64,000 nucleotides of DNA from Ruegeria_C sp040830705 (GTDB lineage: Bacteria > Pseudomonadota > Alphaproteobacteria > Rhodobacterales > Rhodobacteraceae), in contig JBFOME010000005.1 in assembly GCA_040830705.1 (NCBI GenBank), positions 124,001-188,000 of the forward strand. Direction: 5' to 3'. Each line of letters begins with the position of its first letter. The first letter of the stretch is position 1. Under the pieces are notes generated by a model, which was not told the DNA's origin, ran no database searches, and was given only the letters and a program-made list of their open reading frames with translations. Both the position numbers and the translations under genes were made by a program. Below, piece after piece: positions 26,807 to 35,653 of this stretch.

Positions 26807-26834
26807 GAACTCGTTGAGGCAAAAGGAAAATCGG

Positions 26835-27983
26835 ATGTCAAAGCGCGACTATTACGATGTGCTCGGCGTGTCCAAGGGCGCTTCGGCGGATGAGATCAAG
26901 AAGGGCTATCGCCGAAAGGCCAAAGAGCTTCATCCCGATCGCAACAAAGACAACCCCGATGCGGAAGCGCAGTTCAAGGAAGCCAACGAAGCCTATGAGG
27001 TTCTGAAGGACGCCGACAAAAAGGCGGCCTATGACCGTTTCGGCCATGCGGCTTTTGAGAATGGCATGGGCGGTGGTGGCCGTCCGGGCGGCGGCTTTGG
27101 CGGAAACGGCGATTTTTCCAGCGCGTTCTCGGATGTGTTCGACGACCTGTTTGGCGACTTCATGGGCGGGCAGCGGGGCGGCGGTGGTCGCCGGGCAGCG
27201 CGTGGCTCTGACCTGCGCTACAATCTGCGCATCTCGCTTGAGGACGCATTTGGTGGCCTGCAAAAGACCATAAACGTTCCCACGGCAGTGGCTTGCTCTT
27301 CTTGTGAAGGCACCGGAGCAGAGGGTGGTGTCGAACCCACATCCTGCCCGACCTGTTCCGGCATGGGCAAAGTACGTGCGCAGCAGGGTTTCTTCACTGT
27401 TGAACGCACCTGTCCGACCTGTTCGGGCCTGGGTCAGATCATCAAGAACCCCTGCAAATCCTGTCAGGGTGCGGGCCGCGTCGAAAAGGACCGGGCGCTG
27501 TCGGTCAACATTCCGGCAGGTGTCGAAACCGGCACCCGTATCCGCCTGGCGGGCGAGGGCGAGGCCGGGATGCGTGGCGGCCCTCCGGGCGATCTCTATA
27601 TCTTTGTTGAGGTCGCGCAGCACGACCTGTTTGAGCGTGATGGGGTGAACCTCTATTGCCGTGTGCCGGTCTCGATGGCCAAGGCTGCCCTTGGCGGATC
27701 CATCGAAGTGCCGACAATTGACGGCGGCCGCGGTCGGGTTCAGGTGCCTTCGGGCAGCCAGTCGGGCCGCCAGATGCGCCTGCGCGCCAAGGGTATGCCC
27801 CAGCTGCGTGGCGCTGGCGTCGGAGACATGTTCATCGAACTGGCGGTGGAAACGCCGGTTAACCTGACCTTGCGCCAGAAAGAACTGCTGCGCGAGTTCG
27901 AAGAGATCAGCGACGACAACAACCCGGAATCGAACAGCTTTTTCTCTTCGGTCAAATCCTTTTGGGACGGGATGAAGGGCTGA
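26835..27983 (+). CDS. dnaJ: Co-chaperone DnaJ (Hsp40)
   Basis: 382 residues from ATG (MSKRDYYDVLGVSKG) behind an AAAGGAAAA ribosome site; the open frame further upstream covers the intercistronic hairpin and is not coding. J domain 1-70 with HPDRN, a glycine/phenylalanine region (about 75-110), four CxxCxGxG zinc repeats (CSSCEGTG, CPTCSGMG, CPTCSGLG, CKSCQGAG), and the client-binding C-terminal domains. It stimulates DnaK ATPase. Confidence 0.98.
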   Translation: MSKRDYYDVLGVSKGASADEIKKGYRRKAKELHPDRNKDNPDAEAQFKEANEAYEVLKDADKKAAYDRFGHAAFENGMGGGGRPGGGFGGNGDFSSAFSDVFDDLFGDFMGGQRGGGGRRAARGSDLRYNLRISLEDAFGGLQKTINVPTAVACSSCEGTGAEGGVEPTSCPTCSGMGKVRAQQGFFTVERTCPTCSGLGQIIKNPCKSCQGAGRVEKDRALSVNIPAGVETGTRIRLAGEGEAGMRGGPPGDLYIFVEVAQHDLFERDGVNLYCRVPVSMAKAALGGSIEVPTIDGGRGRVQVPSGSQSGRQMRLRAKGMPQLRGAGVGDMFIELAVETPVNLTLRQKELLREFEEISDDNNPESNSFFSSVKSFWDGMKG

Positions 27984-28005
27984 AACCCGCGAAATCCTCA
28001 ATGAC

Positions 28006-28034
28006 AGAGCCGGTCCTTTGGATCGGCTCTTTTG
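28006..28034 (+). terminator. Rho-independent terminator after dnaJ
   Basis: AGAGCCGGTCC, loop TTT, GGATCGGCTCT forms an 11 bp stem with one G-U pair, followed by TTTTGATTTGG. It separates the dnaKJ operon from the thiamin riboswitch. Confidence 0.88.
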
Positions 28035-28103
28035 ATTTGGTCTTGTATCATGGCGTCATTTCTCCCCTTGATTCTTTGCCGCGTCCCTGAGATGAACGCG
28101 CAA

Positions 28104-28187
28104 ACCGTTGGGGTGCCTCCGGGCTGAGAGCCGCATCTGCGTCAACCCATCGAACCTGAACCGGGCAATGCCGGCGTAGGAAACGGT
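28104..28187 (+). promoter_or_regulatory. TPP riboswitch (THI element)
   Basis: Closing stem ACCGTT (28104-28109) with AACGGT (28182-28187). Inside are the conserved thi-box pieces GGGGTGCC, GGCTGAGA, AACCC, CGAACCTGAACCGGG and CGTAGGAAAC in the right order. It binds thiamin pyrophosphate and should repress the ten-gene operon starting 53 bp downstream. I see no obvious terminator between aptamer and start codon, so translational control of thiD is more likely than attenuation (inference). Confidence 0.96.
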
Positions 28188-28239
28188 CTCAGAATATCGA
28201 GCGTCCCCACCGCCCATCGCCCACCCAGACGGGAGAGCA

Positions 28240-29049
28240 ATGGATATGACGCCGATCGCCTTGACCATAGCCGGGTCTGATAGCGGAGGAGGGGCCGGCA
28301 TTCAGGCCGACCTCAAGGCGATGTCCGCGCTGGGCGTTTACGGCGCCAGCGTTATCACTGCCGTCACCGCGCAGAACACCCAGGCCGTGACCGCCGTGCA
28401 TGGCATACCGGCCGAGGTGATCACCGCCCAGATCGAAGCGGTTCTTGGTGATCTGGACGTAGGTGCAATCAAGATCGGCATGCTGGCCTCGCCCGAGATC
28501 ATCCATACGGTTGCGGATGCCCTGCGTGGCTTTGGTGGCCCGGTGGTTCTTGATCCGGTGATGATCGCCAAGTCCGGTGACGCCCTGCTGGCGGATGAGG
28601 CGGTGGCAACTCTGCGCGAGGTGCTCGTCCCGCGTGCCACCGTCATCACCCCAAACCTGCCCGAAGCAGCGCGCCTGCTTGAGGTCAAGCCAGCCGAGAC
28701 GCAGGACGAGATGTTCGCCCAAGCGCGGGCCTTGATTGAGTTGGGCGCTCAGGCGGTGGTGATGAAGGGCGGTCACGCCGATGGCCCGGTTTGCCATGAC
28801 ATGCTGGTCAATGGTGTTGGCTTGCTGGCTGACTACACGGCCCCGCGCCGCAACACGATCAACACCCATGGCACCGGCTGCACCTTGTCTTCGGCCATTG
28901 CTGCCGGGCTGGCCAAGGGGCAGGATCTGCAAGAGGCCATGCAGCATGCCCATGGATACCTGCAAGGCGCTATCCTGCGGGCTGATGACCTGAAGATCGG
29001 TCAGGGTCACGGACCGGTTCACCATTTCCACCAGGTCTGGGCGCGGTGA
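28240..29049 (+). CDS. thiD: Hydroxymethylpyrimidine/phosphomethylpyrimidine kinase
   Basis: 269 residues. The ribokinase-like motifs are IAGSDSGGGAGIQADLKA near the start and NTHGTGCTLSSAIAAGLA late, with the catalytic region intact. It phosphorylates HMP and HMP-P to HMP-PP. Start at ATG 28240 with GGGAG upstream; an ATG two codons later is also possible. First gene of the riboswitch operon; its stop overlaps thiO (GTGA). Confidence 0.95.
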   Translation: MDMTPIALTIAGSDSGGGAGIQADLKAMSALGVYGASVITAVTAQNTQAVTAVHGIPAEVITAQIEAVLGDLDVGAIKIGMLASPEIIHTVADALRGFGGPVVLDPVMIAKSGDALLADEAVATLREVLVPRATVITPNLPEAARLLEVKPAETQDEMFAQARALIELGAQAVVMKGGHADGPVCHDMLVNGVGLLADYTAPRRNTINTHGTGCTLSSAIAAGLAKGQDLQEAMQHAHGYLQGAILRADDLKIGQGHGPVHHFHQVWAR

Positions 29050-30023
29050 CGCTCTATTCGGTCATAGGGGCTGGGGTTGCCGGTCTGTCGGTTGCGACTG
29101 AACTGGCCGCGCGCGGTGCGCAGGTGCAGGTCTTTGACCCTGCCGGTCCGCCCGGTCCGCATGGCTGCTCGTGGTGGGCCGGGGGCATGCTGGCGCCCTG
29201 GTGCGAATATGAAAATGCCGAGGAACCGGTGTTGCGCCACGGTCAAACCGCAATTGATTGGTGGGATCGTTACACTCAGGTAGATCGCGCTGGGACGCTG
29301 GTGGTGGCTCATCGTCGCGACCTGCCGGACCTGCGCCGCTTTGCGCGCCGGACGGAAGGCTACGGGCAGGCAGATCGTGACGAGATTACCCAGTTAGAGC
29401 CTGATTTACATGGTTTCGAAGCCGGACTGCATTTCGCTCAAGAGGCGCATCTGAACCCTCGGTCCGCGTTGCAAAGCCTGCGCGAAACTCTCGTGACGAA
29501 GGGTGTCGCGTTTCATACGGCACTGGCTCCAGAAGGGTTGGACAATGCCATTGATTGCAGAGGCTATGCCGCCCGCGATCAGCTTTCCGACCTGCGCGGC
29601 GTCAAGGGTGAGATGCTGGTCATCCGCTGCCCCGATGTGACGCTCAGCCGTCCGGTCCGGCTGCTGCATCCCCGCATCCCGCTTTATATCGTGCCGCGCG
29701 GCGAGGGTGTCTTCATGCTGGGCGCGACCATGATTGAAAGTGAAGACAAGGCGCGGATCACCGCCCGCTCGATGCTGGAACTGCTCAGCGCCGCCTTTGC
29801 GCTCAACCCGGCTTTTGGTGAGGCGGAAATCCTGGAAACCGGCGTCGATCTACGCCCGGCCTTTCCCGACAATCTTCCCCGTATCCGTCGCAGGAACGGT
29901 CGCATCTATGCCAATGGCCTGTATCGGCATGGCTATCTGCTGGCCCCGGCGGTGGCGCGCGGCGTTGCCGATCTTGCGCTTGAAAACAAACATTCGGAGT
30001 TCGTTGATGAAGATCATCGTTAA
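29046..30023 (+). CDS. thiO: Glycine oxidase (FAD-dependent)
   Basis: 325 residues from GTG in a GTGA overlap with thiD. N-terminal FAD motif VIGAGVAGLSVATELAARGAQVQVFD, then GCSWWAGGMLAPW typical of ThiO, and a C-terminal LPRIRRRNGRIYANGLYRHGYL stretch near the FAD. It oxidises glycine to dehydroglycine (iminoacetate) for the thiazole ring, the oxygen-dependent alternative to ThiH. Overlaps thiS by 17 bp. Confidence 0.92.
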   Translation: MTLYSVIGAGVAGLSVATELAARGAQVQVFDPAGPPGPHGCSWWAGGMLAPWCEYENAEEPVLRHGQTAIDWWDRYTQVDRAGTLVVAHRRDLPDLRRFARRTEGYGQADRDEITQLEPDLHGFEAGLHFAQEAHLNPRSALQSLRETLVTKGVAFHTALAPEGLDNAIDCRGYAARDQLSDLRGVKGEMLVIRCPDVTLSRPVRLLHPRIPLYIVPRGEGVFMLGATMIESEDKARITARSMLELLSAAFALNPAFGEAEILETGVDLRPAFPDNLPRIRRRNGRIYANGLYRHGYLLAPAVARGVADLALENKHSEFVDEDHR

Positions 30024-30201
30024 CGGTGAGCCCCAAGATGTGGCGGCCAAAACCCTGTCCGATTTGCTGGCCGAATGCGGCTATTCCGGGCGCGTGGCCA
30101 CGGCGGTGAACGAGGTCTTTGTCGCCTCCTCCGCCCGGATCGGCCACGCGCTTGCTGATGGCGACCGCGTCGAAATCCTTGCACCGATGCAGGGGGGCTA
30201 A
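30007..30201 (+). CDS. thiS: Sulfur carrier protein ThiS
   Basis: 64 residues with the ubiquitin-like fold sequence MKIIVNGEPQDV and the obligatory C-terminal Gly-Gly (APMQGG). Its terminal carboxylate is adenylated by ThiF and thiocarboxylated, then donates sulfur to ThiG. It is embedded by 17 bp in the end of thiO, and thiG begins 3 bp after it. Confidence 0.95.
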   Translation: MKIIVNGEPQDVAAKTLSDLLAECGYSGRVATAVNEVFVASSARIGHALADGDRVEILAPMQGG

Positions 30202-30204
30202 GCG

Positions 30205-30975
30205 ATGCGCGCGTTCTACGGCACCCAATTGGCCAATCCGCTGATGCTTGGCACGGCGCAATATCCCAGCCCCGCGATCCTCGAGGCGGCGTTTCGCGAG
30301 TCCAAAGCGGCGATTGCCACCGTTTCGTTGAGGCGTGAGGGGGCAGGGGGTGCTGGCCAGAGCTTTTGGCAGATGATCCGCGACCTAGATGTGCATGTCC
30401 TGCCCAACACCGCGGGCTGTCATTCGGTGAAGGAGGCGGTCACGACGGCCCATATGGCGCGCGAGGTGTTCGACACGCCCTGGATCAAGCTGGAACTGAT
30501 TGGCCATACCGACAGCCTGCAACCAGATGTTTTTCAGCTGGTCGAGGCTGCTCGTATCCTGACCGAAGACGGGTTTCAGGTCTTTCCCTACACAACCGAA
30601 GATCTGATCGTGGGTGAGCGTCTGCTCGGCGCAGGCTGCGAGGTGTTGATGCCCTGGGGCGCGCCGATCGGGTCGGGCCGGGGTTTGGCCAACGAATACG
30701 CGCTGCGCGCCATGCGGGCAGAGTTTCCCGACACGCCGCTGGTGGTCGATGCCGGGATCGGGCTGCCCAGCCACGCAGCGCATGCAATGGAGCTGGGCTT
30801 TGACGCGGTGCTGCTCAACACCGCCGTGGCCCGTGCCGGTGATCCAGCCGCGATGGCCCGTGCCATGGCGCAAGCGGTCGAGGCAGGCCAATTGGCCTAT
30901 CAGGCCGATCCGATTGAGCCACGCGATATGGCGACGCCGTCGACACCGGTGATTGGAAAGGCCTTCCTGTCATGA
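30205..30975 (+). CDS. thiG: Thiazole synthase
   Basis: 256 residues. A TIM-barrel synthase with LMLGTAQYPSP, LPNTAGCHSVKEAV, IKLELIGH with the Schiff-base lysine, MPWGAPIGSGRGL and VVDAGIGLPSHAA. It forms thiazole phosphate from DXP, dehydroglycine and ThiS thiocarboxylate. Overlaps thiE by 4 bp. Confidence 0.95.
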   Translation: MRAFYGTQLANPLMLGTAQYPSPAILEAAFRESKAAIATVSLRREGAGGAGQSFWQMIRDLDVHVLPNTAGCHSVKEAVTTAHMAREVFDTPWIKLELIGHTDSLQPDVFQLVEAARILTEDGFQVFPYTTEDLIVGERLLGAGCEVLMPWGAPIGSGRGLANEYALRAMRAEFPDTPLVVDAGIGLPSHAAHAMELGFDAVLLNTAVARAGDPAAMARAMAQAVEAGQLAYQADPIEPRDMATPSTPVIGKAFLS

Positions 30976-31568
30976 CGCTGGACCGTTTCTACCCGATCTT
31001 TGACGATGTTTCGTGGTTGGAGCGCATGCTGCCGCTTGGCGTGAAGCTTGTCCAGTTACGCATCAAGGACCGGCCCGAGGATGTGATCCGGGCGCAAATC
31101 CGCGCTGCTGTTCAGTTATGTCGGGCGCACGGTGCTGTGCTGGTCGTTAATGACTACTGGCAGATTGCCATCGATGAAGGCTGCGACTGGCTGCATTTGG
31201 GGCAAGAGGATCTGGACGAAGCTGATCTGCCCGCGATCCAAAAAGCGGGTCTAAAGCTAGGGCTTTCGACCCATGATGATGCAGAACTGGATCGGGCCCT
31301 GTCGCTGCATCCTGACTACATCGCGCTTGGTCCGGTCTATCCGACGATCCTGAAAAAGATGAAATGGCATCAGCAGGGTCTGCCAAAAGTCACCGAATGG
31401 AAGGGGCGTGTCGGGTCGGTGCCGCTGGTCGGCATTGGCGGGATGAGCGTGGAACGCGCGCCCGGTGTGCTTGAGGCCGGGGCTGATATCGTATCAGTCG
31501 TGACTGACATCACGCTCAACGATGATCCTGAAGCACGGGTGCGGCAATGGATCGAGGCGACGCGATGA
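30972..31568 (+). CDS. thiE: Thiamine phosphate synthase
   Basis: 198 residues. VQLRIKD near residue 28, VVNDYWQIAI, LHLGQEDLD, GLSTHDDAE and LGPVYPT follow the TMP synthase order; the C-terminus has VGIGGM and SVVTDI. It joins HMP-PP with thiazole phosphate to give thiamin phosphate. Overlaps thiF by 4 bp. Confidence 0.94.
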   Translation: MTLDRFYPIFDDVSWLERMLPLGVKLVQLRIKDRPEDVIRAQIRAAVQLCRAHGAVLVVNDYWQIAIDEGCDWLHLGQEDLDEADLPAIQKAGLKLGLSTHDDAELDRALSLHPDYIALGPVYPTILKKMKWHQQGLPKVTEWKGRVGSVPLVGIGGMSVERAPGVLEAGADIVSVVTDITLNDDPEARVRQWIEATR

Positions 31569-32530
31569 GCCGTTATGCGCGACAGATGCAATTGCCCGAG
31601 ATCGGCGCCGCCGGGCAGTCGCGCCTGTCGGCCGCGCGCGTTCTTGTGGTTGGCGCGGGTGGATTAGCCGCGCCGCTGCTGCCGCTTTTGGCAGGGGCTG
31701 GCGTGGGGCATCTGACCATCGTCGATCCTGACAAAGTAGATTTGTCGAACCTGCATCGGCAGACTCTATTCACCGAAGCTGATCGCGGTGAGCTCAAGGC
31801 AGAGCGTGCCATAGCGCGTGTTAAGGCGATCAACTCCGAGATTTCGGTGATCGGCATACCCGAGGCGCTAACCCCCGCAAACGCCGCCGCGCTTGTGCAG
31901 AGTGCTGACATTGTGCTCGATTGCGCTGATAGTTATGCCGCCAGCTATGTGTTGAGCGATACCTGTCGCGCCCATGAAACCCCGCTGATCAGCGCGTCTG
32001 TTCTGGGTCTAAGCGGATATGTCGGCGGCTTCTGCGGTACCGGACCCAGCCTGCGTGCGGTGTTCCCAGAGATGCCCGACAACACGCAAAGTTGCGCCAG
32101 TTCCGGTGTGTTAGGGCCTGTTGTGGCCATGATTGGCGCGCTGCAGGCGCAGATGGCGTTGTCGGTTCTGCTAGGGTTTGATCCATCGCCCATCGGTCAG
32201 ATGATGCAGGTTGATGCCAAGACTTTCCGACTATCCAGCTTCCGTTTCGACGGGGCACCGGAACCCGAAAGCCAGTTCGCCTTCGTGGCACCGGGCAGTC
32301 TCGGGGAAAGTCACAAGATCATCGAATTGCGCAGCACCGCCGAAGCGCCGGTTCCGGCCCATCCCCGGGCAGTGCGGATTGCGCCTGAACAGGTGAGCGC
32401 GGCGCTGCCCGATCCGAACACGCCGCTCGCGCTTTGCTGTGCGACGGGTCTGCGGGCTTGGCGTGCGGCAGAAAAAGTCAAAGAAATCTGGCCCGGCGAG
32501 ATTGTTCTTGTCGCGGCCTCCACTTCATGA
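31565..32530 (+). CDS. thiF: ThiF-type ubiquitin-like activating enzyme with rhodanese-like tail
   Basis: About 321 residues from ATG (MSRYARQMQLPEIG). Adenylating domain with VVGAGGLAAPLLPLLAGAGVG, DPDKVDLSNLHRQTLF and DCADSYAASY. The pair of CxxC zinc motifs common in MoeB/ThiF is not evident. The last 60 residues resemble a rhodanese domain with the active-site loop ALCCATGLRAW. It activates ThiS and may carry its own sulfur-transfer module. A dual role with MoaD is possible. Confidence 0.87.
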   Translation: MSRYARQMQLPEIGAAGQSRLSAARVLVVGAGGLAAPLLPLLAGAGVGHLTIVDPDKVDLSNLHRQTLFTEADRGELKAERAIARVKAINSEISVIGIPEALTPANAAALVQSADIVLDCADSYAASYVLSDTCRAHETPLISASVLGLSGYVGGFCGTGPSLRAVFPEMPDNTQSCASSGVLGPVVAMIGALQAQMALSVLLGFDPSPIGQMMQVDAKTFRLSSFRFDGAPEPESQFAFVAPGSLGESHKIIELRSTAEAPVPAHPRAVRIAPEQVSAALPDPNTPLALCCATGLRAWRAAEKVKEIWPGEIVLVAASTS

Positions 32531-32546
32531 ACAGGAAGTTGATAAC

Positions 32547-33482
32547 ATGAAGAAAATTATCGCCACATTGGCTCTCCTCGCGGCCACGCCCGCCTTTGCC
32601 GCCGACAAGATGACGGTGCTGCTGGACTGGTTTGTGAACCCCGACCATGGCCCGATCATTGTCGCGCAAGAAAAGGGCTATTTCGCTGACCAGGATCTTG
32701 AAGTTGAAATCATCGCACCTGCCGATCCGTCGGCCCCTCCGCGTTTGGTTGCGGCCGGACGGGGCGATCTGGCCGTCAGCTATCAGCCGCAATTGCATCT
32801 GCAGATCCATGAAGGCCTGCCGCTGAAACGTGTCGGTACGCTGGTCGCCACGCCGCTGAACTGCCTGCTGGTGCTCAAGGATGGGCCGATCAAGACGCCC
32901 GCCGATCTGAAAGGCAAGAAGATCGGTTTCTCGGTTGCCGGTGTCGAAGAGGCGGTTCTGAGCACGGTTCTGGGCAATTACGGCGTCAAGCTGGATGAGG
33001 TTGAGCTGGTCAATGTGAACTTCTCGCTGTCGCCCTCGCTGATGTCCGGTCAGGTTGACGCGGTGATCGGCGCGTATCGGAATTTCGAGCTGAACCAGAT
33101 GGATATCGAAAAGCACCCCGGCACCTGCTTTTACATCGAAGAAGAAGGTGTGCCGCCCTATGACGAGCTGATCTATGTGGCTAACCCGGACATGATGGAT
33201 GCCAGCAAAGTGGCGCGCTTTTTGACCGCGACTGAAAAGGCCACGCAGTTCATCGTGAACCACCCGCAAGAAAGCTGGGAGATCTTTTCGGGCACCTCGC
33301 CCGAATTGCAAGACGAATTGAACAAGCGCGCGTGGAAAGACACGCTGACCCGCTTTGCGCTGCGCCCTGCCGGGCTGGACGCAGGTCGCTACACTCGGTT
33401 TGAGGAGTTCCTCAAGGACAAGGGCTTGACCAACAGTATCAATCCGGTCAGCGACATCGCAATTGACGTGACCGCGCAATGA
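32547..33482 (+). CDS. thiY: Pyrimidine-precursor ABC transporter, substrate-binding protein
   Basis: 311 residues with a signal peptide (MKKIIATLALLAATPAFAAD). The mature N-terminus MTVLLDWFVNPDHGPIIVAQEKGYF and the QPQLHLQIHEGLP stretch match the NMT1/ThiY family that binds formylaminopyrimidine or HMP. AGGAAG precedes the ATG; the open frame upstream lies inside thiF and is not used. With thiZ and thiX it forms an importer for thiamin pyrimidine degradation products. Confidence 0.92.
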   Translation: MKKIIATLALLAATPAFAADKMTVLLDWFVNPDHGPIIVAQEKGYFADQDLEVEIIAPADPSAPPRLVAAGRGDLAVSYQPQLHLQIHEGLPLKRVGTLVATPLNCLLVLKDGPIKTPADLKGKKIGFSVAGVEEAVLSTVLGNYGVKLDEVELVNVNFSLSPSLMSGQVDAVIGAYRNFELNQMDIEKHPGTCFYIEEEGVPPYDELIYVANPDMMDASKVARFLTATEKATQFIVNHPQESWEIFSGTSPELQDELNKRAWKDTLTRFALRPAGLDAGRYTRFEEFLKDKGLTNSINPVSDIAIDVTAQ

Positions 33483-34162
33483 GTGCGGCTCCAGACTATG
33501 GCCGCGCCTTTGGTAAGATGCGCGCGGCCACCGGCGAGACGTGGCGGGACTATACCCGCCACGCTTTTGTCGAAGGTCTAAGCGATGGCAGCCTGCCGAA
33601 TGAGGCGTTTCTGCACTACCTGCGGCAGGATTTCGTGTTCCTCAGCCACTTCTCGCGCGCTTGGGCGCTGGCGGTGGTTAAGGCCGAAACCCATGATGAA
33701 ATGCTGGTGGCGTCCTCGACGGTGAACGGGCTGATCCATGAAGAGATGATGCTGCATGTCGGTGTCTGCGCGGAGGCCGGTATCTCGCATGAAGAACTTG
33801 CAGCGACCCCCGAGCGGCCGGAAAACCTGGCCTATACACGCTACGTGCTTGAGGCTGGGTATAGCGGCGATTTCCTGACCCTTCTGGCGGCGCTCGCGCC
33901 CTGCGTAATGGGCTATGCCGAGATCGGACTGCGGCTGAAACAAGAGGCACGCTCGGACATCTATCAACAGTGGATCGACACCTATGCGGGCGATCAGTAT
34001 CAGGCCTATTGCCGCGATGTCGGGGGCATGATCGACAGCGCCGTGACCCGTCGCCTGGGCGAGGGCTATGATCAACTGCCGGTTTGGCAGAGCCTGTGCA
34101 AGACGTTCCGGACCGCGACCGAACTTGAGGTCAAGTTCTGGGAGATGGGCCTGACGCCGTGA
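33479..34162 (+). CDS. tenA: Thiaminase II / aminopyrimidine aminohydrolase
   Basis: 227 residues. TenA fold markers: FLHYLRQDFVFLSHFSRAWALAV, the LAALAPCVMGYAEIG helix with the catalytic cysteine, and IDTYAGDQYQAY. It hydrolyses aminopyrimidine released from degraded thiamin to HMP, the substrate of ThiD. Placement between the importer subunits makes salvage of imported pyrimidine its likely role. ATGA overlap with thiY. Confidence 0.93.
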   Translation: MSAAPDYGRAFGKMRAATGETWRDYTRHAFVEGLSDGSLPNEAFLHYLRQDFVFLSHFSRAWALAVVKAETHDEMLVASSTVNGLIHEEMMLHVGVCAEAGISHEELAATPERPENLAYTRYVLEAGYSGDFLTLLAALAPCVMGYAEIGLRLKQEARSDIYQQWIDTYAGDQYQAYCRDVGGMIDSAVTRRLGEGYDQLPVWQSLCKTFRTATELEVKFWEMGLTP

Positions 34163-34887
34163 CATCGGCACCCGAGATAACGGTTGAAGGGGGGGCGTCG
34201 ATTGACGGCGTCCCGCTTTTTGCACCGTTGTGTCTGGTGCTTGAGGCTGGGAAATGGACTTGCCTTTTGGGCGGTTCGGGTGTCGGGAAATCGACGGTTC
34301 TGCGTCTGATTGCCGGGTTGCAGACAGGGGCGTTTTTCGATGGCGCAATCCACGCCTCTGATGGGCAGGTGGTTGCGCCGCGCGTTGCCTACATGGCGCA
34401 GGACGACCTGTTGTTGCCTTGGGCGGATGTGGCGCGCAACGTAACGCTGGGCGCCCGTCTGCGCGGCGAAAAGCCCGATGCCGAACGGTTGGACAGATTG
34501 CTGGGGCGCGTCGGTCTTGCTGATCATGCGCATAAGAAACCTTCGGAGCTTTCTGGTGGGCAGCGGCAACGCGCAGCGCTGGCGCGAACGCTGATGGAGG
34601 ACAAGCAGATCATCCTGCTGGACGAGCCCTTCTCGGCACTTGATGCAAGAACGCGCGCCGACATGCAGGAACTGGCGGTCGAATTGCTGCAGGGCCGCAC
34701 CGTTCTGCTGGTGACCCATGATCCCGGCGAGGCCGCGCGCCTGGGTCAGACCATCGCGGTGATGTCGCAGCGTGGGCTTGAGCATTGCGCCGTCCCGTCC
34801 TCGCCCGCACCGCGCCGGGTCGATGATATCGAGATGTTGGAAACCCAGGGCGCTTTGCTGCGCCTATTGCGCGAGAAGGCGGCATGA
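34159..34887 (+). CDS. thiZ: Thiamin-precursor ABC transporter, ATP-binding protein
   Basis: 242 residues from GTG. Walker A LGGSGVGKSTVLRL, signature LSGGQRQRAALART, Walker B IILLDEPFSALD and switch histidine VTHDPGEAA are all intact. Similar to nitrate/sulfonate/taurine-type import ATPases. Pairs with thiX and thiY. GTGA overlap with tenA, ATGA overlap with thiX. Confidence 0.92.
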   Translation: MTSAPEITVEGGASIDGVPLFAPLCLVLEAGKWTCLLGGSGVGKSTVLRLIAGLQTGAFFDGAIHASDGQVVAPRVAYMAQDDLLLPWADVARNVTLGARLRGEKPDAERLDRLLGRVGLADHAHKKPSELSGGQRQRAALARTLMEDKQIILLDEPFSALDARTRADMQELAVELLQGRTVLLVTHDPGEAARLGQTIAVMSQRGLEHCAVPSSPAPRRVDDIEMLETQGALLRLLREKAA

Positions 34888-35618
34888 AGCTCGGGGCGCC
34901 CCTTGCAGCGACCGTGTTCGCGCTGCTGCTTTGGCAGGGCGTGGTGATGTTCACAGCGTTGCCGCGTTTTATCCTGCCGGGCCCGCTGGTGGTGGCGGAG
35001 GCATGGTGGGCTAACCGTGCGGTGATCGCCGAAAACACGCTTATCACCGGGCTGGAGGTTCTGATCGGTCTCGTCGTCGGGTCGGCGCTGGGGGCCGCCA
35101 CGGCGATTCAACTGGCGTCCTCGCGGACCGCGCGGGTGCTGGTGCAGCCGATGCTGGTCTTCACTCAAGCCCTGCCGGTCTTTGCTTTGGCCCCCATTCT
35201 GACATTGTGGTTTGGTTACGGGTTAGGGTCGAAAGTGGCTATGGCGGTGTTGATTATTTACTTCCCCGTAACCTCGTCATTTTTCGACGGTTTGATGCGC
35301 ACACCCGGGGGATATCTGGATCTGGCGCGCACGATGCAAGCCAGCCGCCGCGCGATCCTGTGGCAGATCCGTGTGCCCGCCGCGCTGCCTTCGCTGGCCT
35401 CGGGACTGCGGCTGGCGGCGGTCTATGCGCCGATTGGTGCCGTGATCGGCGAATGGGTGGGATCGTCGCGCGGGCTGGGCTATCTGATGCTGCTGGCCAA
35501 TGGCCGCGCTAAGACAGATCTGATGTTCGCTGCCATGCTGACCCTCGGCTTGCTCTCGGTGCTGCTGCATCTAGTGGTGCGCAAGCTTACGGCGCGTATG
35601 GCGGGCGAGGCGCGTTAA
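34884..35618 (+). CDS. thiX: Thiamin-precursor ABC transporter, permease
   Basis: 244 residues, about six membrane helices, with the import-permease EAA-like loop LMRTPGGYLDLARTMQASRRAILWQIRVPAALP that docks to ThiZ. SsuC/ThiX family. It ends the riboswitch operon; radC starts about 35 bp downstream and could be read through. Confidence 0.9.
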   Translation: MKLGAPLAATVFALLLWQGVVMFTALPRFILPGPLVVAEAWWANRAVIAENTLITGLEVLIGLVVGSALGAATAIQLASSRTARVLVQPMLVFTQALPVFALAPILTLWFGYGLGSKVAMAVLIIYFPVTSSFFDGLMRTPGGYLDLARTMQASRRAILWQIRVPAALPSLASGLRLAAVYAPIGAVIGEWVGSSRGLGYLMLLANGRAKTDLMFAAMLTLGLLSVLLHLVVRKLTARMAGEAR

Positions 35619-35653
35619 CCTGACAGAAACTCCTTGCGGTGCAGCTTGGTGGC

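Noticed and set aside
26838..28001. 387-codon open frame antisense to dnaJ
   Set aside because: Mirror of the DnaJ zinc repeats; no independent evidence of coding.
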